Part shown: one piece after another, positions 1 through 7,534 of the stretch
Numbering within the stretch: position 1 is the stretch's first letter
Layout of the letters: each line of letters starts with the position of its first letter
NCBI GenBank assembly: GCA_047628385.1
Contig: JBLHVH010000055.1
Coordinates: 1-16,741 of the forward strand
Direction of reading: 5' to 3'
Origin: PZPK01 sp047628385
GTDB lineage: Bacteria > Pseudomonadota > Gammaproteobacteria > Pseudomonadales > Oleiphilaceae
DNA: 16,741 bases
Notes under the pieces: generated by a model
The model's input: the letters and a program-made list of their open reading frames with translations, nothing else
Databases searched by the model: none
What the model was told of the DNA's origin: nothing
Translations under genes and position numbers: made by a program

Positions 1-567
1 AAAATTCAAACTTTTTCTGGTGCTTTTGTTCAAGAATCTGTTGATCCCAAAGGACGACGAATTCAAGAGTCAAAGGGAGAGCTTAAAGCGCAACGACCAG
101 GGCTATTTTATTGGCATACCAAAGAACCTCTTGAGCAAGTTATCTATTCGAGTCCTAGTGAAGTTATTGTCTATGACCCAGACCTTGAACAAGCAACCAT
201 TCAGAAAATTAGTGCTCAATCACAAATTACGCCGGCTATTTTGTTTAGTGGTGATGTCGGTCGTATTGGAGACTTGTTCGACGTAGAATATCGAGCAATA
301 AACGATACTGTGTCGCAGTTTTTACTGACACCTAAAACAGAGGATAGCTTGTTTGAGCGTTTGAGAATTCGTTTTGAAGGGCAGCATTTAAAGGCAATGC
401 ATTTAACGGATGCGCTTGGTCAAGTTAGTTCGCTAAGTTTTGTTTATACTGAGGTTAACTTGGTTTTTCCTAAAGATACATTTAAGCCTAAATTACCAAA
501 AGGTACTGATATTATCCGGGATATTCCACTTAACGCAGACGAAGCAACTAGCTCAGTCTCACCATAA
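1..567 (+). CDS. lolA: Outer-membrane lipoprotein carrier protein LolA (5' end missing)
   Basis: LolA is the periplasmic chaperone that takes lipoproteins from the inner-membrane LolCDE complex and passes them to LolB at the outer membrane. The frame is open from base 1, so the gene begins before the window. The visible 188 residues start in a stretch (IQTFSGAFVQES) that aligns with the first strand of mature LolA, so about 30 codons, mainly the signal peptide, are missing. The family pattern RPGLFYWHTKEP near residue 35 and the YDPDLEQ motif near residue 58 are clear. The C-terminus (FVYTEVNLVFPKDTFKPKLPKG) fits the typical F-x-F-x-P-P-x-G ending. rarA starts three bases after the stop, so the two are almost certainly co-transcribed, as in many gammaproteobacteria. 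Identity rests on motifs and gene order; I am confident. Confidence 0.93.
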   Translation, partial: KIQTFSGAFVQESVDPKGRRIQESKGELKAQRPGLFYWHTKEPLEQVIYSSPSEVIVYDPDLEQATIQKISAQSQITPAILFSGDVGRIGDLFDVEYRAINDTVSQFLLTPKTEDSLFERLRIRFEGQHLKAMHLTDALGQVSSLSFVYTEVNLVFPKDTFKPKLPKGTDIIRDIPLNADEATSSVSP

Positions 568-570
568 ATT

Positions 571-1902
571 ATGTCGTCATTATTTGATCAGAACCCTTCT
601 TATGCGCCATTAGCTGCCAGAGTTAGGCCTAAAGAAATTAGTGAATATATAGGTCAGTCGCATTTGGTTGGAGAAGGTCGACCATTGTCGACGGCACTTA
701 AAAAAGGTGCGTTGCACTCCATGATTTTTTGGGGGCCACCTGGTGTTGGAAAAACGACTTTTGCCAACCTGCTGGCGAATCACTTCGATGTTTATTTTAC
801 GTCTATTTCGGCGGTATTAAGTGGCGTAAAAGACATTAGAGCTGCCGTTGATGAAGCAAAGATGCGTCGTGCACAAACGGGTCGCGACACAATCCTTTTT
901 GTAGATGAAGTCCATCGTTTCAACAAAGCGCAGCAAGATGCTTTTTTGCCTTATGTAGAAGACGGTACGATTGTATTTGTTGGTGCGACCACAGAAAATC
1001 CATCATTTGAACTAAATAATGCCTTGTTATCTCGAGCGCGTGTTTATGTCCTTAAAAAACTTCAGCATGATGAGATAAAACAAGTCATAAACCGTGCTCT
1101 AGATCACTCTGCAGGTTTTCCAGACACTAATATAGTTATTAGTCATGAATTAATCGATATTCTTTGCAAAGCTGCCGATGGTGATGCGAGAAAGTCACTA
1201 AACTTTTTAGAGTTAGCCGTAGATCTCGCTAACCAAGAAGGTAGTGTGCGTACTGTTTCTCGAAAAGACATCGAAGATGTACTTCAGAGTTCATTGAAGC
1301 GCTTTGATAAAGGGGGAGACATATTTTATGAGCAAATTTCAGCGCTACATAAATCAGTTCGGGGTTCAGACCCCGACGCAGCGCTATATTGGTTTATTCG
1401 CATGATTGACGGTGGCTGTGATCCGCTCTATATTGCTCGCCGTGTTGTTCGGATGGCCAGCGAGGATGTTGGTAATGCAGACCCCAGAGCGCTTCAACTT
1501 GCTTTAAATGCATGGGATGTTCAAGAGCGTTTAGGTAGTCCAGAGGGCGAGTTAACGATTGCTCAAGCAATTATCTATTTAGCCGTCGCGCCAAAAAGTA
1601 ATGCAGTTTATAGTGCGTTTAATGAGTGTCGGCGTCAAATTCGAGACGGGCATGATTATGACGTGCCAAACCATCTGCGTAATGCACCGACTCAATTAAT
1701 GAAGGAGCAGGGAGTAGGGCTGGATTATCGGTACGCGCATGATGAACCAGATGCGTTTGCTGCTGGAGAGAGTTATTTGCCTCCAGCGTTCCATAATACA
1801 CGATTTTATTTTCCGGTGGAGCGAGGCTTAGAGGTTAAAATATCAGACAAGCTGAAAAAGCTACGACAATGGAATACGGCTTCTGAAGATAAACGTTATT
1901 AG
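571..1902 (+). CDS. rarA: Replication-associated recombination protein A (RarA/MgsA), AAA+ ATPase
   Basis: RarA is a clamp-loader-like AAA+ ATPase that acts at stalled replication forks; its eukaryotic relative is WRNIP1/Mgs1. At 443 residues it has the usual family length. Seen in order: an N-terminal RP-x(4)-YIGQSHLVG block (19-34), Walker A GPPGVGKTT (55-63), Walker B ILFVDEVHRF (108-117), sensor 1 GATTENPSF (138-146) and an arginine-finger-type LLSRARV (152-158). The C-terminal half has the MgsA-type signatures SVRGSDPDAALYW and ARRVVRMASEDVGNADP. The ATG lies three bases after the lolA stop, and no strong Shine-Dalgarno is visible, so translation is probably coupled to lolA. The gene is intact and converges on the minus-strand peptidase gene across a 72-base gap. 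Confidence 0.96.
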   Translation: MSSLFDQNPSYAPLAARVRPKEISEYIGQSHLVGEGRPLSTALKKGALHSMIFWGPPGVGKTTFANLLANHFDVYFTSISAVLSGVKDIRAAVDEAKMRRAQTGRDTILFVDEVHRFNKAQQDAFLPYVEDGTIVFVGATTENPSFELNNALLSRARVYVLKKLQHDEIKQVINRALDHSAGFPDTNIVISHELIDILCKAADGDARKSLNFLELAVDLANQEGSVRTVSRKDIEDVLQSSLKRFDKGGDIFYEQISALHKSVRGSDPDAALYWFIRMIDGGCDPLYIARRVVRMASEDVGNADPRALQLALNAWDVQERLGSPEGELTIAQAIIYLAVAPKSNAVYSAFNECRRQIRDGHDYDVPNHLRNAPTQLMKEQGVGLDYRYAHDEPDAFAAGESYLPPAFHNTRFYFPVERGLEVKISDKLKKLRQWNTASEDKRY

Positions 1903-1974
1903 CTCTATATTAAAATACAATTATAAGCGTGCTTTATAAATGAGTAATATTAGGTTTTAAGTAGGTGAATTGCT

Positions 1975-2652
1975 CTATTTCATCAAGTTGTGATGTCGTG
2001 TTAACAAATCTTGCCAGCTCTTTAATTTATCTGCATCACCAATTCGCTTACCGTTTTGTCCTCTAAGTTTTGATAACCATAAGCCTTCACCATTAAAGCT
2101 ATAAACCGGTATTAAATCATTACGCATGGAGGCAGGTTTTATATCATTGATAAGGTTGTCTAAAATAAGTGGTTCGCTGTCAGGTTTGTCATAATAGGCG
2201 AGTACCATATGTGCCTGATTTAGTTTAACTGCTTTGACATAAGTTATTTTCATTTTCTCCATGGGGACGCCCATTTCGCGTAATGTGAAATATTTTGCGA
2301 TGGAGTAATCTTCACAATCTCCGCCATTCGTGGCTAAAAGTTCTAATGGTGTTGCCCAGTAGTCTTCTTTTCCCCAGTGCTCTGTGTCTGAAATAAATTT
2401 GGCGCGGTTAAAAAATTCATTAACCTGTTTTAGTTTGATTCTTTCATCGGTGTCTTTTTTTGAGTTGGCTATTTTTTCCCAGTGGTGCAAACGATCAACA
2501 GCCTCTGAGCCAAAACGCCCTTGGATAAAAGAGATTAGTTCGTCATTTAATTCTAATGAGATGGCGCTAAAAGTTAGTGTGCACAGAATGCAGAGGGCGA
2601 CTACTGTCGGTTTTATTAAGGTAAAAGAGTCACGTACGGGGATTGAAAGCAA
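1975..2652 (-). CDS. LapG-like transglutaminase-like cysteine peptidase (BTLCP, peptidase family C93), probably periplasmic
   Basis: This 225-residue protein has a hydrophobic N-terminal signal or anchor (about residues 14-32), then the fold of the bacterial transglutaminase-like cysteine proteinases, the family of LapG. LapG is the calcium-dependent periplasmic protease that clips the large adhesin LapA. The catalytic triad can be read as C113 (in NGGDCEDYS), H148 (in QAHMVLAYY) and D165 (in PLILDNLIND). The C-to-H and H-to-D spacings of 35 and 17 are close to those known for LapG. The start is a TTG at 2652, supported by AGAGG five bases upstream that overlaps the end of gspC; I find no other plausible start before the conserved region. 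It sits only eight bases downstream of gspC, so one transcript is expected. The substrate is unknown. No lapD or large adhesin gene is in the window, so calling it LapG itself would overreach. Confidence 0.85.
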   Translation of the reverse strand: MLSIPVRDSFTLIKPTVVALCILCTLTFSAISLELNDELISFIQGRFGSEAVDRLHHWEKIANSKKDTDERIKLKQVNEFFNRAKFISDTEHWGKEDYWATPLELLATNGGDCEDYSIAKYFTLREMGVPMEKMKITYVKAVKLNQAHMVLAYYDKPDSEPLILDNLINDIKPASMRNDLIPVYSFNGEGLWLSKLRGQNGKRIGDADKLKSWQDLLTRHHNLMK

Positions 2653-2660
2653 AGAGACCT

Positions 2661-3290
2661 CTATTGTTTATTCTTGATGATACGTTTTTTTAGCTTGCTT
2701 AAACGGTTTTTGATGCTCTGGCTGCGAGCACTATTTTGACCTCTATTGCTGTTGATTTTAGTTGTGCTCTGTCTTGGTTGTTTTACTTCAGGTTCTTCAT
2801 AAGGTACAAAGCGCTCAATACCTAATGATTTTTGTTCAACAAAGTATAGATTCTCAAGACGGCCTGAACGGTTCAAAATAACGCGGTCAGAAAAAACTTG
2901 TTTAAGCGTGGCGCCGCCTGGGAGTTCGTCATTAATTCTGTAATGCAATGTTTGCTTGTCAGGGCCTAATATTAAAGCGCCAGCCTCATCGTCTGTAGGG
3001 CTAACGAGTACCCCTGTAAGTGTTAGTTTTAATTTAGTTTTAGGTAATTTTTCTTGTGCTATAACAGTTTTAGTTGCGATAACGTTAGTATCGCCAAATA
3101 ACTTAAATTTGGCGATATCATGAGTTTTCTTAGTATTAGTTTTTATGGGAGACGAGTTGTCTGCTGTTTGATTAATATTTGAGTAGGGTAGTTCAGGCAA
3201 TAAAATGGACGACATCTGCCAATAAATACTACTTACTATTGCAGCAAGTAATACTGATGCGCTAAATAAAGGTAAACGGGAAAGCAGCAT
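2661..3290 (-). CDS. gspC: Type II secretion system protein GspC (short form without PDZ domain)
   Basis: GspC is the inner-membrane T2SS protein whose periplasmic homology region (HR) contacts the N0 domain of the secretin GspD. Visible here: a very short cytoplasmic start, one membrane helix (about 8-30), a polar linker, and the HR domain (about 58-150) with the pattern FKLFGD...LTGVLVSP...GALILGPDKQTLHYRINDEL. There is no C-terminal PDZ domain. The last 45 residues are strongly basic and end in a helix with 3-4 spaced Ile/Leu (I193, L197, L200, I204) that could form a short coiled coil. Pseudomonas XcpP likewise lacks PDZ and has a coiled-coil C-terminus. The ATG has an AAAGG nine bases upstream. 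The gene is divergent from gspE-M and followed by the LapG-like peptidase, not by gspD. Confidence 0.88.
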   Translation of the reverse strand: MLLSRLPLFSASVLLAAIVSSIYWQMSSILLPELPYSNINQTADNSSPIKTNTKKTHDIAKFKLFGDTNVIATKTVIAQEKLPKTKLKLTLTGVLVSPTDDEAGALILGPDKQTLHYRINDELPGGATLKQVFSDRVILNRSGRLENLYFVEQKSLGIERFVPYEEPEVKQPRQSTTKINSNRGQNSARSQSIKNRLSKLKKRIIKNKQ

Positions 3291-3441
3291 AATTTAAAAC
3301 CTTTCGCTTTGAGTGCACACCTTCTAAGGTTATTCTGCACACAAGACCATCATTGAAAGGTGCGTACAAACTATAACGCCACCTGTTAATTTGTTGCTAT
3401 CGCCGCGTTATTGATTAAAGTGCGCAATGATATTTGTCTGA

Positions 3442-3470
3442 ACTCTAAGTCTTAATCAACCCACTTTCAA
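3442..3470 (-). promoter_or_regulatory. Weak sigma-70-like promoter candidate for gspC
   Basis: On the minus strand TTGAAA (3470-3465) and TAGAGT (3447-3442) are separated by 17 bases, giving a fair -35 but a poor -10. It would leave an untranslated leader of roughly 145 bases before gspC. This is a pattern match only, in AT-rich DNA where chance matches are common. Confidence 0.22.
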
Positions 3471-3576
3471 ATATAGCACATCGACCAATATTGCTGCGAA
3501 TATGTTTATGTAGGCATTATCCGCTATATAAAATGTTAATTGTTATAGCTATATCTCATAAACAATACTTTATTTG

Positions 3577-3594
3577 AATTAAAATCTTTTAATT
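3577..3594. repeat. Perfect AT-only palindrome upstream of the gspE promoter
   Basis: AATTAAAA (3577-3584) and TTTTAATT (3587-3594) are exact reverse complements around a two-base TC centre. It lies just upstream of the likely -35 region of gspE. It could act as an UP-element-like tract or a protein-binding site. AT-rich palindromes also arise by chance, and a functional role is inference. Confidence 0.4.
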
Positions 3595-3600
3595 AAATTG

Positions 3601-3634
3601 TCTATTGTTTGAGTTACTAAGGTCATACAATAGA
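3601..3634. repeat. Inverted repeat TCTATTGT / ACAATAGA overlapping the gspE promoter
   Basis: TCTATTGT (3601-3608) and ACAATAGA (3627-3634) form exact 8-base arms separated by 18 bases. The arms overlap the candidate -35 (3605-3610) and -10 (3626-3631) of gspE. That is where an operator for a dimeric regulator would sit. The wide spacing differs from a lux box (one compact 20-base dyad). The repeat is seen directly; its role is inferred. Confidence 0.45.
3605..3631 (+). promoter_or_regulatory. Candidate sigma-70-like promoter for the gspE-M operon
   Basis: TTGTTT (3605-3610) and TACAAT (3626-3631) are spaced by 15 bases, shorter than the ideal 17. An AT-rich palindrome lies upstream and the inverted-repeat arms cover both boxes. 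Transcription from here would leave a leader of about 55 bases to the gspE start. Moderate to low confidence, since this is a motif match only. Confidence 0.3.
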
Positions 3635-3681
3635 TGATGCCTCGTCATTAGCATGATCTAAACAAATAATAAGTACACTTT

Positions 3682-3686
3682 AGGAG
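3682..3686 (+). promoter_or_regulatory. gspE: Ribosome binding site AGGAG that decides the gspE start
   Basis: AGGAG at 3682-3686 overlaps the most upstream in-frame start (GTG at 3686), so that GTG cannot be used with this site. The TTG at 3689 is only two bases away. The TTG at 3695 lies eight bases downstream, an ideal distance, and is the best-supported start. Confidence 0.6.
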
Positions 3687-3694
3687 TGTTGTCT

Positions 3695-5203
3695 TTGAAT
3701 ACCGAGACTGAAGCGGTTAAAAATACTGTCGTAATTCCATTTGAACGGCTGCCGTTTAACTTCGCTAAAAAGCAAGGCGTTGTGCTGCTTAGAGAAAACG
3801 AACAATACCAAATTTTGTATCGTCCAGGGCTTACCCCGCAAGCTTTCTCGGAAGTGAATCGACTAACTTTTGGTCAGGTAATGTTTCGGCAGGTAGATGA
3901 GAATGAATTTGAAGCTGCCTTAGGTATGGCTTATCAAAATGATTCTGCTGAAGCGATGCAAATGGTCGAAGGTTTAGGGGATGACATGGATTTGACTAGT
4001 TTAGCCAACTCTGTACCTGAAACTGAAGATTTGCTAGAACAAGAAGATGATGCGCCAATAATACGTTTAATCAACGCTATTTTAACTGAAGCCGTTAAAA
4101 TGGAAGCCTCTGATGTCCATATTGAAACTTTTGAAAAACAACTAATTGTACGTTTTAGAGTGGACGGTATATTAAGAGAAGTCGTTAAGCCAAAGCGAGC
4201 CTTAGCGCCACTGCTGGTATCGCGTATCAAAGTTATGGCCAAGCTTGATATTGCTGAGAAAAGAATTCCTCAAGATGGGCGAATTGCTTTACGTGTAGGC
4301 GGAAGGGAAGTGGACGTTCGGGTTTCTACCATGCCTTCAGCGAACGGCGAGCGAATAGTTCTACGTCTTCTAGATAAAAATGCTGGCCGACTTTCATTAG
4401 ACCACATGGGTATGGCCGAGAGAGATTTAAGAGTACTTAAAGAAATCATTTACCGCCCACATGGCATTCTGCTAGTAACCGGACCTACTGGTTCGGGTAA
4501 GACGACTACGTTATACGCTGGTTTATCTCAAATTAATGATCGAAGTCGAAATATTTTAACGGTTGAAGATCCGATCGAGTACAACTTACCAGGTATCGGA
4601 CAAACACAGGTTAATACCAAAGTAGATATGACGTTTGCTCGTGGATTAAGAGCAATACTTAGGCAAGATCCTGACGTTGTCATGATTGGTGAGATACGAG
4701 ATGTAGAAACAGCAGAAATAGCGGTTCAGGCGAGCTTAACCGGCCACATGGTACTTTCTACTCTGCATACAAACACTGCGATTGGTTCGATCACACGATT
4801 AATGGATATGGGGGTTGAACCCTTTTTAATTAGTTCAAGTTTGGTTGGTATCGTTGCTCAGCGATTAGTCCGAGTTTTATGTGATACCTGTAAAGAGCCC
4901 TATGAAGCTGACCAAACAGAAAAAAACTTTCTTAACCACTCTGGTGACGCACCACTCGTAATCTACAGGCCAAAAGGTTGCTCAGAATGCAATCAGCATG
5001 GGTATAAGGGCCGATTAGGTATTTATGAAGTGGTTAATATTGACGAAAAAATGCGTGAATTGATTCATCGTCATGCAGGCGAACAAGAATTAGAAGCACA
5101 AGCAAGAATATCAGGGCCTAGTATTAGAGATGACGGTATTAGTAAGGTATTAGCGGGTATGACAACAATCGAAGAAATTGTTCGCGTGACGCATGGAGAC
5201 TAA
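3695..5203 (+). CDS. gspE: Type II secretion system ATPase GspE
   Basis: GspE is the cytoplasmic hexameric ATPase that drives pseudopilus assembly, docking on GspL and GspF. Counting residues from the upstream GTG at 3686, an N-terminal T2SSE domain (about 15-95) precedes the core ATPase. The core has Walker A GPTGSGKTT (266-274), the Asp box VEDPIEYN (293-300), Walker B VVMIGEIRD (331-339) and the His box LSTLHTNTA (358-366). A zinc-binding C-M-type insert has C399, C402, C432 and C435, typical of T2SS rather than most pilus ATPases. The TTG at 3695 is preferred on ribosome-binding-site spacing and gives 502 residues. gspF starts two bases after the stop. It heads the nine-gene operon and is intact. 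Confidence 0.96.
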   Translation: MNTETEAVKNTVVIPFERLPFNFAKKQGVVLLRENEQYQILYRPGLTPQAFSEVNRLTFGQVMFRQVDENEFEAALGMAYQNDSAEAMQMVEGLGDDMDLTSLANSVPETEDLLEQEDDAPIIRLINAILTEAVKMEASDVHIETFEKQLIVRFRVDGILREVVKPKRALAPLLVSRIKVMAKLDIAEKRIPQDGRIALRVGGREVDVRVSTMPSANGERIVLRLLDKNAGRLSLDHMGMAERDLRVLKEIIYRPHGILLVTGPTGSGKTTTLYAGLSQINDRSRNILTVEDPIEYNLPGIGQTQVNTKVDMTFARGLRAILRQDPDVVMIGEIRDVETAEIAVQASLTGHMVLSTLHTNTAIGSITRLMDMGVEPFLISSSLVGIVAQRLVRVLCDTCKEPYEADQTEKNFLNHSGDAPLVIYRPKGCSECNQHGYKGRLGIYEVVNIDEKMRELIHRHAGEQELEAQARISGPSIRDDGISKVLAGMTTIEEIVRVTHGD

Positions 5204-5205
5204 CT

Positions 5206-6420
5206 GTGGCTGCATTTGAATATAAAGCTCTAGATGAAAAAGGCCGCCAAAAAAAGGGGGTTATTGAAGCAGATAGTGCGCGTCAGGTTAGGCAGCAATT
5301 GCGTGAAAAAGGTTTTGCACCGCTGTCTGTTGAGCAAAGTGTTGAAGCGAAACAATCATCAAGCAACGTATTTGCCACTAAGCGTCGCTTAAGTGTTAAA
5401 GAATTATCTTTACTCACCCGTCAGATTGCGACTTTAATACAAGCGGGGATTCCTATAGAAGAAACGCTTAGTGCTGTCGCCAAACAAAGTGAGAAAACAA
5501 ATGTTAGAAGCATGTTATTGTCTGTGCGCTCTAAGGTTTTAGAAGGTTACTCGTTTGCGGACAGTTTAGGAGAGTTTCCAATTGCATTTCCTCATTTGTA
5601 TCGTTCCACTGTTGCTGCCGGTGAGCATGCTGGTCACCTAGACCTAGTGCTTAATAAGTTAGCCGATTATACAGAAGCGCGTCATCAAGCACGCCAAAAA
5701 ATACAATTAGCGGCCATCTACCCCATTATATTGTGTGTCGTTGCCATTTCTATTGTGGTTTTCTTATTAACATATGTAGTACCCGATATTATTGAGGTGT
5801 TTGTTAATAATGGGCAGGAGCTTCCAGCCTTAACGCAAGGCTTATTAACTGTTAGCGACTTTTTGGCTGACTTTGGTTTAGCAATTTTTGTTGCGTTAGT
5901 GATCTTGAGTATTGGTTTTAAAATTGGTCTTAGAAAAGATAAATTTCGCTTTTCTTTTCATAAGCAATTACTGCATATGCCCTTTATAAAAAAAATATCA
6001 CGCGGCAGTAATACCTCTCAGTTTGCTAGCACCTTAAGTATCTTAAATGGAAGTGGCGTTCCACTTGTTGATGCAATGAAAATTTCTTCGGAGGTGTTAT
6101 CAAATGATTGCTTAAAAGCAGCATTAGTCGAGGCATCTACGCGTGTTAGCGAAGGCGGTAATTTGCATCTTTCACTTGAACAAACGGGTTATTTTCCACC
6201 GATGATGATTCATATGATTGCAAGTGGCGAATCTAGTGGTGAATTAGATCAGATGTTAGAGCGAACAGCACTTCAGCAAGAAAGAGATTTGGAAGGCCTT
6301 ATAGAAACGATTGTGGGGCTTTTTGAGCCTTTAATGCTTTTATTTATGGGCGGTGTTGTATTAATTATAGTACTTGCCATCATGCTACCAATTCTAAATA
6401 TGAGTAACCTTGTTAGTTAA
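5206..6420 (+). CDS. gspF: Type II secretion system inner-membrane platform protein GspF
   Basis: GspF is the polytopic platform protein at the centre of the T2SS inner-membrane complex. The 404 residues show the expected layout: an N-terminal cytoplasmic start (FEYKALDEKGRQKKG), then two tandem T2SSF repeats with matching motifs (AAGEHAGHLD near 138, ASGESSGELD near 339). Hydrophobic helices lie at about 171-192, 223-240 and 374-396. The start is a GTG at 5206 with GGAG seven bases upstream, inside the end of gspE, so the two genes are translationally close. Length and architecture match the family. A 91-base gap then separates it from gspG. Confidence 0.96.
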   Translation: MAAFEYKALDEKGRQKKGVIEADSARQVRQQLREKGFAPLSVEQSVEAKQSSSNVFATKRRLSVKELSLLTRQIATLIQAGIPIEETLSAVAKQSEKTNVRSMLLSVRSKVLEGYSFADSLGEFPIAFPHLYRSTVAAGEHAGHLDLVLNKLADYTEARHQARQKIQLAAIYPIILCVVAISIVVFLLTYVVPDIIEVFVNNGQELPALTQGLLTVSDFLADFGLAIFVALVILSIGFKIGLRKDKFRFSFHKQLLHMPFIKKISRGSNTSQFASTLSILNGSGVPLVDAMKISSEVLSNDCLKAALVEASTRVSEGGNLHLSLEQTGYFPPMMIHMIASGESSGELDQMLERTALQQERDLEGLIETIVGLFEPLMLLFMGGVVLIIVLAIMLPILNMSNLVS

Positions 6421-6461
6421 TGAGTTTAAGGTTAAAAGTACGTGTAGTGAATGTATATTTT

Positions 6462-6467
6462 TATAAT
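6462..6467 (+). promoter_or_regulatory. Possible internal promoter -10 (TATAAT) before gspG
   Basis: The 91 bases between gspF and gspG are the only sizeable gap inside the gspE-M operon until gspK-L. They contain an exact TATAAT 45 bases before the gspG start but no good -35 box. The major pseudopilin is needed in excess over the ATPase, so extra transcription here would make sense, but this is inference from one hexamer in AT-rich DNA. Confidence 0.25.
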
Positions 6468-6511
6468 TTTAATGCTTTTTTAGTGTTATCTCTATTCTTA
6501 AGGAAAGAACA

Positions 6512-6964
6512 ATGATGGGTAATTCAACAAAACAATTTGTTGTTAAACAGCGCGGCTTTACACTGATCGAAATAATGGTCGTAATGGTTATTCTCGGTTT
6601 GTTAGTATCTGTGGTCGCACCAAATATTTTAGGTCAAGGTGAGAAAGCGCGCCTTGGTGTCGCAAAAACTCAAATACGTAACGTTAGTAATGCATTAGAT
6701 ATATATAAACTTGATAATTTTAATTACCCGAGTACCGAGCAAGGCCTAGAGGCATTAGTGACTGAGCCTGCAGGCTCTCCACCTGCTAAAAACTGGAGTA
6801 AAGATGGTTACTTGCCGAGTGTGCCAGTCGACCCTTGGAAAAATGAATATCAATACGTAAGTCCAGGTTCTGAAGGACCTTACGACCTATATTCATTTGG
6901 TCCTGATGGGCGAGAAGGTGGAACAGATGAAGATGCTGATATTAGCAATCATGACTTAAATTAA
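6512..6964 (+). CDS. gspG: Type II secretion system major pseudopilin GspG
   Basis: GspG is the main subunit of the T2SS pseudopilus. The 15-residue leader ends in KQRG, followed by FTLIEIMVVMVILGLL: prepilin peptidase would cut after G15, leaving F16 as the methylated +1 residue with the required E20 at +5. The mature chain is 135 residues. The body has the family signature DNFNYPSTEQGLEAL (68-82) and the C-terminal SFGPDGREGGTDEDADI segment (128-144) whose Asp residues form the calcium site of GspG proteins. The first of two adjacent ATGs has AGGA seven bases upstream. The gene is intact; the prepilin peptidase gene is not in this window. Confidence 0.97.
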   Translation: MMGNSTKQFVVKQRGFTLIEIMVVMVILGLLVSVVAPNILGQGEKARLGVAKTQIRNVSNALDIYKLDNFNYPSTEQGLEALVTEPAGSPPAKNWSKDGYLPSVPVDPWKNEYQYVSPGSEGPYDLYSFGPDGREGGTDEDADISNHDLN

Positions 6965-6970
6965 TAAGTG

Positions 6971-7534
6971 ATGAAGCAGCGCGGTTTTACACTAATTGAG
7001 CTTATGGTCGTTATGGTTCTTCTTGGACTTATTTCGAGTATTGCGCTGACCACTGTTGGTGGTGGCAATCAAAAACGTGAATTAAATAATGAAGTAAACC
7101 GCTTACATGCTGTACTTAGAATGGCGGCGGAAGAGGCTATTTTTAGTAATACCGAAATTGGCGTTGCGATTGAGGAGGATTTATATGAATTTCTTACTTA
7201 TGATGAAGAGAAAGGGACTTGGACACTTGCAGAGCCGCATTTCTTAAGGTCATATACTCTGCCTGAGTGGATTTCGCTTGAATTTCAACGAGAAGGCAAA
7301 GAGCGAAAGCTACTAGGAAGAAAGTCTGTGTTAGATGAAGGCTCGGATTTTCAATCTACAGTACTAGAGACAGAAGCTGCTAAAACGCCTGACCTGATGT
7401 TACTTTCAAGTGGAGAAGTCACTGGTTTTACGATTTCTATGCAAATTGAAGATGATGCCGATAGCCGTATAGAAATTAAAACAAACGATCAGGGCGAAAT
7501 TATTCTTCCAGCGCTTGAACAGGACGAATCATGA
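6971..7534 (+). CDS. gspH: Type II secretion system minor pseudopilin GspH
   Basis: GspH is a minor pseudopilin near the tip of the pseudopilus. The start chosen is the ATG at 6971; a GTG directly before it at 6968 is in frame and cannot be excluded. The leader is only MKQRG, then FTLIELMVVMVLLGLISS with Glu at +5, leaving a mature chain of about 182 residues. The body has the length and the GGGNQKRELNNEVNRL segment expected of GspH, whose C-terminal part varies between species. No clear Shine-Dalgarno precedes it, and it starts six bases after the gspG stop, so re-initiation is likely. Its stop overlaps the gspI start. Confidence 0.9.
   Translation: MKQRGFTLIELMVVMVLLGLISSIALTTVGGGNQKRELNNEVNRLHAVLRMAAEEAIFSNTEIGVAIEEDLYEFLTYDEEKGTWTLAEPHFLRSYTLPEWISLEFQREGKERKLLGRKSVLDEGSDFQSTVLETEAAKTPDLMLLSSGEVTGFTISMQIEDDADSRIEIKTNDQGEIILPALEQDES

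Larger units (their letters stand above)
3291..3685. promoter_or_regulatory. Divergent intergenic region between gspC and gspE
   Basis: This 395-base non-coding stretch must hold promoters for gspC (leftward) and gspE-M (rightward). The half nearer gspE is very AT-rich and contains three inverted repeats within about 95 bases (3544-3553, 3577-3594, 3601-3634). The half nearer gspC is more mixed in composition and shows only a weak leftward promoter candidate. I find no convincing small ORF, tRNA or terminator in it. No regulator gene lies nearby to suggest what binds here. Confidence 0.6.

Noticed and set aside
1921..1939. Near-palindrome TTATAAGC / GCTTTATAA between the convergent rarA and peptidase genes, as a shared terminator
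   Set aside because: The stem is AT-rich, has a bulged base and leaves only two bases for a loop, with no T-run on either side. It is too weak to call a terminator.
2384..2677. Open frame of 97 codons on the plus strand opposite the peptidase gene
   Set aside because: It lies antisense within a gene with an intact catalytic triad, has no recognisable motif and reads as a shadow frame.
3934..4242. Open frame of 102 codons on the minus strand inside gspE
   Set aside because: It is antisense to the conserved N-terminal part of the GspE ATPase, and its composition (Ser, Ile and Lys rich) is that of a shadow frame.
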